A stretch of DNA of 64,000 nucleotides from Paulownia fortunei (taxonomy: Eukaryota > Streptophyta > Magnoliopsida > Lamiales > Paulowniaceae), in assembly GCA_019321725.1 (NCBI GenBank), contig CM033116.1, positions 13,893,420-13,957,419 of the forward strand. The letters are read 5' to 3'. Numbering within the stretch: the first letter of the stretch is position 1; every line of letters starts with the position of its first letter. Under the pieces are notes generated by a model. The model was not told the DNA's origin, ran no database searches, and saw only the letters and a list, made by a program, of their open reading frames with translations. Both the position numbers and the translations under genes were made by a program. Below are positions 45,086-55,659 of the stretch, piece after piece.

Positions 45086-45229
45086 AGAGTGAGTAAAGTA
45101 TTGTATTCCTAAGGTGTGCATATGTAATTACCAAATATAGATTACTTATGACCTACTGGTTATAGTGGTGATTAAATCAAGATGCAACAACTACCAAATT
45201 TAGCAAAAGCAACTAAAAACGAAGGAGAT

Positions 45230-46735
45230 TAACATATTGAATTCAATACCAAGGAGAGTCAAAGCATAGGTTAGCCATCCTATGTTGTTATGAACCTAGC
45301 TTAATTGTGATTAGGGATGATGTGGGTTATGTGGCAGTGGGTCTCCAATGTAATTAGTTGCTCTCTCTCAAGTCGAACCAAATTTACCCTTACTAGACTA
45401 CTGGTGCCATCTTTAGCTAAGGGTCATCCCACTGAGAGTGCCTTGAGCTTTATGAATTTCACTAGCTTTTGATTTTTACACCTATGACTACCACACATAT
45501 TTGTCTATCTCTCTATAGGGGTCGGTTAGTGGCATATACTACCTAATCCATTACTACTCCACACCTCTCGATCATAATTGCAATAAGTAAAATCAACTTG
45601 AAATTAGCCAAATATCAAGGAGCATTAAAAACATAGTATATGTCATCATAATAAAAACAACATTAATGACAATATAAGCACCAACTCATAACTCAATTAA
45701 GATAGCTTCCTAACCCTTTAGCAAAGTAGTTTAGTTCATATTGAAATTAAACAAACCCCAAGTGTTTTCTAACATCATAATTCTTACAAATTTATCAAAA
45801 ATGAGCAAAATAAAAGTAGAAGATTACAACCACTAGATTCTTCACTTATTCTTCAAAATCTTCAATGCACAATGTAGCTCCTCCTCTTCTTGTCTTCAAA
45901 TCCCAAGCTCCTTGGTGAATGGGTAATAGGTTGATGGATTTAAGTGTATGGAGTTGTATGCGAGAATGTACTCTAATGGAGAGAAAAGTGTGTGTACATT
46001 ATGGTGTGTAGTGTGTGTGGGTATGAATTGTGTGTTGTATGATGTGTGAATTGAATATATAGTGTGAATTCAATACTAAGGAGAGTTAAGGCATTGGTTA
46101 GCCATCCTATGTAGTTGTAGACCTAGTTTAATTGTGATTATGAATGATATGGTTTGTGTGATGGCATGTCTTCCTAATGTAATTGGTGCTCTTTTTTTGA
46201 GTTGTACCAAATCTACCTCTTGTAGGCTGCTGATGCTATCTCTAGCTACAAGCTATCCTACTAAGAGTGCATTGAGCTTTGTGAATTACATTAGCTTTTG
46301 ATTTTCACATCTATGACTACTGCATGTACCTATGCCTAAATCTCTATAGGGGCCAGCCCATGGCATATACTACCCAATCCATTGCTACAACCACTCCTCT
46401 TGGTCTTAATTGCAATAATTCAAATCAACTTAAAATTAGTCAAGTCTCAAGAAGTATTAAACACATAGCAAATGCTCATCATAATAAAAACAACATTCCA
46501 ATCACAACTCATAACTCCATTAAGATGGCTTTCCAGACCTTAACAAAAGTGGTTTAGTTCATATTGAAATTAAACAAGCACCAAGAGTTTTTGCTAACAT
46601 CATGATTCTTAGAAATTTCTAAAAAAGTTACAACCACTAAGTGATTCCTTATTTTTTCTTCCAATTTTTCAATGCCCAATTAATCTCCTTATCTTCTTGT
46701 GTTCAAATCCTCAGTCCTTCTTGGCAACTATTCTA
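45230..46735. repeat. Duplicated non-coding block, about 0.66 kb per copy
   Basis: Positions about 45230-45915 and 46070-46735 align in direct orientation with an offset near 840 bp. Shared phrases are GGTTAGCCATCCTATGT, CCTAG(C/T)TTAATTGTGATTA, TAGCTTTTGATTTT, TCTCTATAGGGG, GGCATATACTACC and CAATCCATT. Between them lies a GT-rich stretch (about 45985-46060). No protein is supported. It may be part of a long LTR, but I could not place it in a family. Confidence 0.75.
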
Positions 46736-46790
46736 AGACAAAACTATAAATAATGAAGCAGAGAGTATGTTGAATTTATCATACACTTTA

Positions 46791-47541
46791 TGTTGAGGGC
46801 ATGACTAACAAATGGAATGCATATCCTATTCAAGTTCCAATTAGACCCATTATAGGGGCTCAAACTAAAAGTTTCAAGAAAACTCTCAATGGACTGATTC
46901 AAAGCATTTGGACTGAAATGAATTCTTGCAAGTCCAAGGGAGATATTCCATGTGTTCTACAAGGTTGGATTTCTATGATTCGAAGATTTGGAATAATCTG
47001 AAGAATTCCTCAAAGAAGACATCTCACAATTGCATGAATTGAGCTTAGTTTTCTAAATTAATTTTCGTATTTATTATTGCTGAGTTGTAAGGCTTGCATA
47101 CTAATTTAAAGACCTCTCTTATTTAGCTCAGGCGTGTTTGGATTTAGGACTCAATTTTCAAAAGTCAAAATTATGATATTTTAAGATATTTGTAGCATAA
47201 ATAGGGGATTTCTAGTTTCAAAATTCATGGACCTCTTTGTATTTAAAAAGAAATTTGCTTAATAAAAGGGATAACTTAGATTTCATGCAAAAACATTGTG
47301 AGAGAAAATTCTCTTTGGTTCTTCATAGAATTTCTTGAACTTTTCAGGATTTCCTATGGCATTCATTTGGGACTTATAAAATGGTCCTTCAATTCCCTTT
47401 TATGGTATCTTCAACATACCAAGGTTCTTGTTTCTTTATAAACAACGGTTGTAGTTTTCCATACAAACTTGATTGTAGGATGATCTTGAAAATAATTTCT
47501 TATTACGGGTTTTGTTAGTTCTTAGCGTAGTTTGTATTAAT
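46791..47541 (+). mobile_element. 5' LTR of a CRM-like gypsy element, containing coding sequence
   Basis: The LTR starts TGTTGAGGGCATGACTAAC and ends just before the primer site at 47542. Within it, 46801-47001 is open for 66 codons. It encodes TNKWNAYPIQVPIRP, then AQTKSFKKTLNGLIQSIW and GDIPCVLQGWISMI, the C-terminal tail of this element's polyprotein. The same tail start is found after a polypurine tract at 54234-54352. A polyprotein end lying in the LTR is a known feature of the CRM branch of chromoviruses. A TATAAATA-like element is not obvious, but CATAAATAGGGG near 47196 could serve as promoter. Confidence 0.65.
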
Positions 47542-47553
47542 TGGTATTAGAGC
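47542..47553 (+). promoter_or_regulatory. Primer binding site for initiator tRNA-Met
   Basis: TGGTATTAGAGC differs by one base from the usual TGGTATCAGAGC. It directly follows the 5' LTR and precedes gag by about 470 bp. Confidence 0.8.
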
Positions 47554-48026
47554 TTGGTTCTAGACTTAGGTTTTGTCTATCCTTAGAATTCTTTTTATCT
47601 TTCTTCATTCCTATTTACAAAAAATTAAAATAAAAAATTCAAGCAGCACAAAAATAAAAGAGAAAAAAATTTTCGAGTTTCACCTCTAAACAAAATTCCG
47701 AATTACATGTCTGATCATTCTAGTATTCTTTCATGCTTCATAAAGACTTAAACAACTATGTTCCTTGTTCTTTTCTTATCCTTCAATTTTGTAATTCCCT
47801 AGGTGTATTCTTTGGAAAACATCACTGTAGAAATTTTGATTCGAGTTTGATAAGAACTAAAAGAGAATTGTTGTGAGTAGAAAAAAGCAAGAGAGTGGTG
47901 AGATCATTAAAGGTAAAAGCCATAAAATTTGAGTGAAAAACACGAGTGACTAAGTGACTCATTTTTTGAGAGAAACACGTAAGGGAGTGTTGCGAGGTTT
48001 ATTTTTAATTTTGTTTACAGGAAATC

Positions 48027-50823
48027 ATGTCTCACAACAACTACCAAAGTGCTACTAAAGATGCTAATCCGAAGTTTTGAAGTTGTTTATGGAGGTTATG
48101 GTAGGAGAGATGAGGCAAATGTTGAGAGCGGAGATGGAGCAGGTTTATGAATGGATAGATCGGGTAGAGAATACACATAATGGAGCAGGCACAAAAGATT
48201 CCTAATGTGCATAGGAAAGAGAGAGAGCTCGACCTAGGGAAGTGAGAATTAAAGATAAGAATATTATAGGGATGAATTTGATGAAGAAGATGACCAGGAT
48301 TCTATTGTTAGCAATAGGAGATATGGTGGGCAGTTTAGAGAAGCTAAGAACTAGGAAGATAACAACTTGGGTAGTATTAAGAAGAAGATTCCGTTGTTTC
48401 AAGGAAAAAAATAGAATTAGTATTTGATTGTCATAATTATTCTGAGTTTAAAAGGGTAAAACTAGCAGTTGTTGAATTTTTTGATTATGCAATTGTTTGG
48501 AATAGGAGGAGGAATAGAGAGTGTCCAATGGAGACGTAAGAGGAGATGAAAATTATGATGAAGAGACGGTTTGTTCCAAGCCGTTACTACCAGGAGTTGT
48601 ATCAAAAATTGTAAAGTCTTACACAAGGTAACCAAAAATGTAGAGAATGACCGAAAGGCTACTATGGCTAGGTTCTTGGTTGGTTTGAACTGGGAAATGG
48701 CTAATTCGATGGAATTACAACATTATGTGGAGTTGGAAGATATGGTATAGAGGGCAATCAAAATTGAGAACCAACTTAAGAGGAGTGGCAACAATACATG
48801 ACAAAACCCTAGTTTGAGTTCGTCATGGAGGCCGAATTTTTTGAATAAAAAGGAGAAGCAAGCCTCAACTAAGCCCAAAATCAAGCAAAAGCAATAAATA
48901 ACCAACCATGTAAATCAAGGCAAATCCAATTCTTCCATCATTTGACATCGTGATATAAAGTGTTTTAATTTCCAAGAGGTCACATAGCAAGCCAATGTTC
49001 GAACAAAAGAGTTATGGTATTAGGAGATGATGGTGAGATTGAATCTGATGACGAAGATGTCACCAAATCTATGCCACTATTGAAGGATGTGGATGATGTG
49101 GAATACGCTGTCCAAGGTGAGTTGTTGGTTGCAAAGAGAGCTTTAAGTGTGCAGGTAAAAAAACATGACGAGGTGCAGCAAGAAAACATCTTTCATACTA
49201 GATGCCACATGCAAAACAAGGTATGTAGTGTGATTATTGATGGAGGTAGTTGTACTAATATTGCTAGCACTACAATGGTGGATAAATTAGGGTTGCCAAC
49301 AACTAAACATCCCAAGCCTTACAAGCTGTAATGGTTCAATGATAGTGGTGAGGTGAGGGTGAATAAATAGGTGTTATTTACATTCACATCGAAAAATATG
49401 AAGATAATGTTTTGTACGATGTAGTTTTGATGCAAGATGGACATTTGTTGCTATACCGGCTATGGCAATTTGATCAGTATGTTAAGCATGATGACTTAAC
49501 CAATAAATACTCATTTGTGCTTATTCAATGGACAACCACTCTAGTTCCTTTGACACCAAAACATGTTTATAAAGATCAAGTGAGGTTACAAAAAGAAAGT
49601 GATCAAAAGAAAGAGAGTGAGATAAAGAAATGAGTGAAAATTAGAGAGAAAAGGAGAGAGGGGCCAAGAAAATTGAGAGAGAAAACAAAAGAGCAGGTTT
49701 GACCATTGAGAGAAAAACAAAGAGAAAAGCAAATTTCTATGCAAAAAACGAGTGCAATAAAAAGAGCAATGTTCTTAAATTAGCCAATGGTTGCACTCTT
49801 GCACAAAGTGGCGCTTTTAAACACTAATCAATTTGATGCATCTTTGCCTAGTTGTGTTTTTTCTCTTTTGCAGAAGTTTGATGATCTCTTTCTCGAGGAG
49901 ATTCCACATGGTTTATCCCTTATTCAAGGGACTGAACATCAAATTAATTTTGTGCCCGGTGCTACCATTCCAAACTGACCAGCCTATCGAAGCAATTCCA
50001 AGGAGACAAAGGAGCTACAAAGGCAAGTTAGTTAATTGATAGAAAATGGGTATGTTATCCCGATACAAGCAAGGCAAGGAAAACATCATTGTAGATGCAC
50101 TCTCTCTAAGGTCAGCTTTAATTTCTACTCCTGATGCAAAATTACTTAATTTTGAGCACATTAAAGAGTTGTATCCTTTAAACCATGATTTTTGTGAGGA
50201 GTTTTGGGCTTGTGAGAAAAATGCACTAGGTGAGTTTTTTAGGCACGAGGGTTTTTTGGTTTGAGAGAACAAGTTGTGTATGCCAAATTGCTCTTTGCGT
50301 GAGTAAAGGAATCCTATGGTCGAGAGTTAATGGGACACTTTGGAGATGCTAAGACCTTAGATGTTTTGCAAGAGCACTTCTATTAGACACATATGAAAAT
50401 AGATGTTGAGAGAATTTGTTGTAGATGTGTCACATGTAGGCAAGAAAAATCTCGAGTGTAATAAACATTGGTTTGCCTAGGACTAAATGTGGTAGAGAAT
50501 CAAATTTTTTTTACGGTTGTAGATAGATTTTCTAAAATGGCACATTTTATTCCATTTCACAATACTGATGATTCTTCACATGTTGCTGAGTTGTTCTTTA
50601 GAGAGATTGTAAGATTACATGGCATGCCTAGAATAATTATTTCGGATAGAGATGTTAAAGTTCTTGAGTTACTTTTGAAAGGTTTTTGGTATAAGTTAGG
50701 AATTAAGTTATTGTTTTCTACTACTTGTCGTCCACAAAATAATGGTCAAACCGAAGTAGTGAATAGGACTTTTCTAATTTGTTGAGGGCTATTATTAAAA
50801 AGAACATCAAAATATGGGAAGAG
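48027..50823 (+). pseudogene. CRM-like gypsy gag-protease-RT start-RNase H end-integrase
   Basis: Gag begins at ATG 48027 (MSHNNYQSATKDANPK). It includes MKIMMKRRFVPSRYYQELYQ near 48550, ELQHYVELEDMV near 48710 and a broken zinc knuckle (KCFNFQ then RGHIASQC, second Cys lost) near 48950. Protease at 49014-49330 has VIIDGGSCTNIAST, with the DGG active-site form seen in this branch, and KLGLPTTKHPKPYKL. The RT linker at 49787-50055 has EEIPHGLSLIQGTEHQINFV and ENGYVIP. It then jumps to the end of RNase H at about 50060 (RYKQGKENIIVDAL), so nearly all of RT and RNase H is deleted. Integrase follows: MGHFGDAKTLDVLQ, CCRCVTC (zinc site), [48 protein letters not shown]. It stops at WEEC (50823), where another LTR begins. 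Stops and frameshifts are common. Confidence 0.85.
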
Positions 50824-52255
50824 TGTAATGCCCAATTCTCTTCTACATAACCAATAATAAGCATCATGCATGAATATGCATATAATCAATGTGCATTATC
50901 GAATTATGGCATACAAATAGCATGATTGCACAAACACGAATAATTATTACTATATGCTCTAGTTATGCTTTAACGTGCATTACTACATGAAATATGAGAT
51001 CAAATTTTTGTTTCTTGATTCAACATATTCCTTAAGTGCCTTTTTGCAGTGAAAAACTCGGTATTTCGATTAAGGAAGATTGATGTGTTGAATGGCCATG
51101 AGATGAATTATTCATATTGCTCCATACTTGTTACATTCTAAAGTGATTATTTGCCTAAATATTTGCTTGAAATATGTTACATTTGGCTAAGAACTAAAAG
51201 TATGCGAAATGGTGCAATTTGATTTGTAGGTTGACTAAGTTGCATGAAATCATTCTAAACTACACTGCACTTGATTATAACACCAAAACATTAATTTTTG
51301 TTATCTCCCTAACCCATAAACTTGGCTTTTGGCATGATAAAACACCAAGCATGATGCTACCAATCATCACCCTCCACTTACCTCTCTTTGAAATGTCAAA
51401 GAAGTCATTTTAGCCATATTTTCTTATGGAAGCTCCTAAAAAATGACCAGCCTTTCTGATTGTGCCTATAAATGATTGTGAATAATAGTAATTAGTTTGC
51501 TTAATTTAAAGTTATAATCAATTTAAGTTATAACCAAGTTTACGTTATATTAATTTAGATTGTGTGCATGTTTTAGGGGTTGCCCTAATATTTATGTTTA
51601 AATTATTTGTGATTTAGTTGCTACCCTAATGTTTAATGTCTTGAATTAGTAGTAAAATATGGAGTATGCATTATTTTTGAGGTCATGTAATTAATATGGA
51701 ATTGTTTACAAATGATTGAAAAGTGTATATGATTTTAATTAGAATATATTATGTGATTTATTAAAAGGATATTGAAAGGTACATGATTTGATTATGTTAG
51801 GCCTTTAACACATCCAATCTTCCAAAGAGATTGACCTTTTCACTTAGCATAAAGAGGACTTGAGGTAAGTTGAAACTTTCATTTGCTGCATTACAAAAAT
51901 CATATAATGTTGTTCATGTTTCAATGTGATTGATATTTTTTGCTAAATGATGTAATGTTTGATGCGTACATGGTTCATGAAGCATGATATTATATTAAGA
52001 ATATAATGAGGTTTTTGAAAAGGAAGTATGGTACTTAATTAATGGTCAGTTAGGCAAGGGACGCATAAGGGACCAACGGACCTAACAAATGGTGGCAAAT
52101 ACTTGAGGTTGAAAAATCGGTATATGAAAGCCACACTGAATGAGTTAGAATATGACTAATACCTGAGGTTGAAAGACCAAGTATGAAAAACCCATATTAT
52201 TTCTCTTATTGACCAACCATTATGAATAGATTTCAAAAACCATGGTCTATAGCTG
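50824..52255 (+). mobile_element. Tekay-like LTR (copy C), 5' part
   Basis: It starts TGTAATGCCCAATTCTC, the TGTAA(T/C)(A/G)CCC start typical of Tekay/Del-like LTRs. It breaks the CRM-like integrase at codon WEEC. The region 51119-51211 matches 27520-27607 in reverse. The region 52140-52250 matches 25312-25420 (CTGAGGTTGAAAGACCAAG and ATTATGAATAGATTT). The apparent open frame at 51219-51413 is inside the LTR and not supported as a gene. Confidence 0.65.
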
Positions 52256-52890
52256 AATATGAGACAAAGAAGATGGCTAGAACTTGTGAAGGATTACAAA
52301 TGTGTGATCAACCATCATCCAGATAAAGCAAATATGGTGGCAGATGCATTGAGCAGAAAATTCACGTCTTCTCTTTTTGTCATACAAAAGTAAATATTAT
52401 TGGAATTATAGAGATTAGAGCTTGAAATTGTACCTAGAGGAAAAAAGTGTTCCTTGTCAGCCTTAGTGTTGAGACATGCACTTCAAGATAGGATTAGCGA
52501 ATGTCAAAAGGTGGATATGCATTTGTGTAGATTGAAAAAAATGATTGAGGCTGGAAAGAGGCCGAAATTCTCTGTTACTGATGATGGAATTATTCGACAT
52601 AAAGAGAGACTGTGTGTCATTTGACAACATGAAAGCAGACATTTTAGAAGAAGCTCATACTACTCCTTACTCGGTACACCCAGGTAGTACAAAAATGTAT
52701 AAAGACTTACAACAACATTATTGGTGTCCTAAAATGAAGAGAGATATAGCAAAATTTGTGGCTGAATGTTTAACTTGTCAACAAGTTAAGATTGAACATC
52801 AAAGACCATCAGGGTTGTTGAAGCCTTTGTTGATTCCAGAGTGGAAATGGGAGCACACTATAATGGACTTTGTGCTTGGATTATGTGCCA
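52256..52890 (+). pseudogene. Tekay-like RNase H end and integrase N-terminus, copy C
   Basis: The plus strand encodes the RNase H end (RWLELVKDYKCVINHHPDKA, NMVADALSRKF). The spacer follows (RHALQDRISECQKVDMHLCR) and then the integrase zinc-binding domain (ADILEEAHTTPYSVHPGSTK, MYKDLQQHYWCPKMKRDI, CLTCQQVKIEHQRPSG), and the first few residues of the catalytic core (EHTIMDFVLGL). The HHCC ligands are present. At about 52878 the frame changes into gag sequence, so the integrase core is missing. The order integrase then gag is the reverse of a normal element. Confidence 0.8.
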
Positions 52891-53980
52891 TACATCGCTC
52901 GATAAAATAATGAGAAGATGGATCATTTCCTGAGGGGCCTTAATCCTGAATTAGAAAAGATATGAGAATGTCTTGAGTAACAGATTTTAGGGAACTGGTG
53001 GATAAGGCTTTGATGGCTGATTTGGATGAGAAAGAGATTGAGAAATTCCATCAACAAAAGAAGCAAGTATTCACTCCAAGAAATCTGAACCAATAGAAGA
53101 AAGGAGAGCAAAAATCAAATCAAGGAAATGAAAAGCATCTTAGAGTTGGGCAGACTTCTACTACAGTTGAAAGGCATAAATGTGCTAAGTGTGGGAAGAA
53201 TCATTTTGGGGAATGCTTTAGTGTTACTAATCGTTGCTTTAAGTGTAAAAAGCCTGGACATATAGCAAAGGATTACCCAATAGTGTAGGGGAGAGTTTAG
53301 GGGAGAGTATATGCAATGACACAATACAAGCTGATGCAGATGCTTCCATAGTCACATGTAGTATTTTAATTTTTGGGATACTTGTAATTGCATTGATAGA
53401 TTTTGGATCTACGCATTCATTTGCATCATGTGCATTTGTGAGAAAATTGGGCATTACACCAGATTTATTAAAAGTAAGGTACAATATAAATGTTCCATCC
53501 AGGGAAGAAATGGATTCCAACCAAATATTAAGGGCTTGTTCTATTCAGATTAGTGATAGGACTCTCTATGCAGATCTCGTTATTTTACCAATGCCAAATT
53601 TTGAGGTTATTCTGGGTATGGATTGACTTACCAAATTTTATGGAATAATTAATTGTAACACGAAGATTGTGATTTTTCAGCCACCTAGAGAAGAATAATT
53701 TGTGTTTAGTGGTACCTCATTGTCACGGTCCTTACCAATTATAACTGCTTTGAAAGCTCAAAACAAGTTGAATAAAGGTTGTGTTGGATATTTGGCAAGT
53801 GTTCTACCCCTCGGTAGAAGCATAATTGAAGCTAGAAAATGTAGATATGGTTCAAGAATTTCTTGAGGTATTTCCAAATAATTTACTGGGACTGCCACCA
53901 GATCGAGAAATTAAATTTGTGATAGATGTTATTCCAGGAACTACTCCTATTTTTAAAGCACTGTACAGAATGGCACCAAT
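52878..53980 (+). pseudogene. Tekay-like gag end, protease and RT start, copy C
   Basis: It begins inside gag (NEKMDHFLRGLNPELEK, FRELVDKALMADLDEKEIEK), then the zinc-knuckle region. The first box is KCGKNHFGECF. The second is CFKCKKPGHIAKDYP, where the last Cys ligand is changed. Protease at 53393-53630 reads ALIDFGSTHSFASCAFVRKL, VPSREEMDS and LPMPNFEVILGMD. The active-site triad D-S-G is D-F-G here, which should abolish activity. The RT linker at about 53840-53980 reads VQEFLEVFPNNLLGLPPDRE and IKFVIDVIPGTTPI. The sequence then switches to LTR at about 53982. The gag is about 30 codons longer than in copy A and fills the gap seen there, so the two are the same family. Confidence 0.82.
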
Positions 53981-53981
53981 A

Positions 53982-54222
53982 GGGATTGACTGAGTCTCTA
54001 GAGCGGCCGGACAGAGATTTGTTCATATGCCATGCTTCAAGCTATTTTGTAGCCTATTATGAAAACTCTGTTTTGTTTTTAAATAAGCCACTCTGTTATG
54101 ATTTTGTAAACTGATGTACTCAATTTTGATTTATGTATATGGTGTGTTTTAAATGAAATGAAATAACAAATGAATTCAAGTTCTTTCTCTTATAGCCAAA
54201 AATGAGAACTTTTATTAAAACC
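53982..54222 (+). mobile_element. 3' part of a Tekay-like LTR
   Basis: It matches 25600-25890, including GAGTCTC(T/C)AGAGCGGCCGGA, TTTTGAAAACTCT-like sequence, GTTATGATTTTGTAAA and ACTTTTATTAAA. It is fused directly to the RT start of copy C on the left and gives way to CRM-like sequence on the right. Confidence 0.75.
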
Positions 54223-54352
54223 ATATTCAAGTCAAGAGGAGGGGAATGATGAGGGCACAACTAACAAATGGAATGCAGATCCTATTCAAGTCCTAATTGG
54301 ACTAGTTACAATGGCTCAAACTAAAAGGTTCAATGAAACTCTCAATGGACTG
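54223..54352 (+). mobile_element. CRM-like polypurine tract and start of 3' LTR
   Basis: AAGAGGAGGGGAA at 54234-54246 is a good polypurine tract. TGATGAGGGCACAACTAAC follows, matching the LTR start at 46791. In one frame the tract and LTR encode SSQEEGNDEGTTNKWNADPI and onward to FNETLNGL, the same tail as at 46801-46900. This looks like the far end of the element that begins at 46791. The LTR is cut off at 54352. Confidence 0.7.
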
Positions 54353-54374
54353 CACAATAAATGTCACTGCGCTC

Positions 54375-54540
54375 CTACCAACCTTCTTATAGACACAGGT
54401 TTCATTCGGGTTCTTGTAGAAATTAAATAATTTGATTGCCTCATCAAACTGGATGCTCTACCTTTGGGAAGCCTGCTTGAGTCTATAAATGGATCTCTGG
54501 AGTTTGCAAACCTTTTATTCACTCCCTCTGGAGCTAATTA
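54375..54540 (-). pseudogene. Ty1/copia reverse transcriptase fragment
   Basis: It matches 28376-28525 closely in the same orientation. On the minus strand it encodes the region of CKLQRSIYRLKQAS, FDEAIKLF and NPNETCVYKK. Only about 55 codons of RT remain, with no neighbouring copia domain. It lies between the truncated CRM-like LTR and unclassified sequence. Confidence 0.75.
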
Positions 54541-55659
54541 TAAGATGGTGAAATTCCCCACTCTCGAGGAAAAAAAGAAGCTATAGAAAGTCACGAGAAG
54601 GAGTGTGAAAGATACGTCAACACCTCGAAAGGTAGAAGAAAAAGTTCAACCTTGGGGAAAAAATCAAGCTCAGTCCTAGTAAAAACAAAAAAGAACCGCA
54701 TACCCCCACCCCAACTCTCAAGAAATAAAAGTGTCAATAGAAGAGATAATGATGAGACGGTAGAAAAGATAAGAAAATTGATAGCAATAGAGAACTCCAA
54801 TAAACACCATTTGTTTGGAGGAATAGGCTTTTATTACAAAAGCACAAAAATCTACCTCCCATGAAACCAAAGAGGTAAAATTAATATGCAATTTATTTTT
54901 TCCAATAGTTTCCCCATGGGGAATGATTGCATATTTTCTATTCCTAATAACGAATAAGGCTGAGAAAGCATCTTTGTTGTATAGAATAATAATTTAGAAA
55001 TGTTTTAAATTAAAAAAATAAAAAAGAGTAAAAACCTCCTAAAGCCACAAGCTTTGGCTAAGGTTCAAAATCAACGTGTAATGTTGTTAACCCTAGAGGT
55101 TAAGGTGACTGACCCCTTGAGGCCAAGAAAGTTGTAGTTGGCCCATAGATCACAAACTCCTCCATTGAGTCATCGATAAAAGTCAAGCCTCGGAAGGAAG
55201 AGTGGCTCCCCTGAGGCCAAGAAAATTATAGTTAGCTTTAAAGATAAGAACTCCTTCCTCAAGGCTATTTGGCAAAAGTCAATACCCTTTAATGAATCCA
55301 TTTTTTCCTTTTGAAACAGAGATAACTCTCGCTTAGAGATTAGGGGATCCTGATAGTCTAACAACCTTATTGACAAAAGTTAAAGGAAATAAAAATTTCT
55401 TACCACATGAAGTCAAGGAAGATGGGAAAACACTAAGAATCCTTACCCCTATACTGAGTACGGTAGATAAAAAACTTCTTTGCCCCATTACTCGACATTG
55501 GGTTGAAGTAAAACTCCCTTGACCTAGTACTTGGGAGGACAATGAGAAGTCACCTCAACCAAACTCATATAAATCACATGGCAAACATAAGGCTGAGATA
55601 CTATAAAAAATATCTTAAGGTGCCCAAACCAACATAGGGCAAGGTACTGCCTCGATTTG
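54541..55659. other. Unclassified region with weak internal repeats
   Basis: A plus-strand frame at 54652-54864 encodes a basic peptide (MGKKSSSVLVKTKKNRIPPP) that I do not recognise. At 55110-55290 two phrases recur: TGAGGCCAAGAAA(G/A)TT(G/A)TAGTT and AAAAGTCAA with about 100-bp spacing. It may be spacer sequence of the neighbouring Tat/Athila-type element. No gene is claimed. Confidence 0.35.

Noticed and set aside
45230..46735. Possible CRISPR-like or satellite array
   Set aside because: There are only two long diverged units, with no short regular spacers. CRISPR arrays are not expected in plant nuclear DNA.
51219..51413. 64-codon frame as a gene
   Set aside because: It is inside a Tekay-like LTR, part of which is shared with an inverted LTR fragment elsewhere.
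54652..54864. Basic 70-codon frame as a new small protein
   Set aside because: It has no recognisable domain, no splice or promoter context, and lies among transposon scraps.
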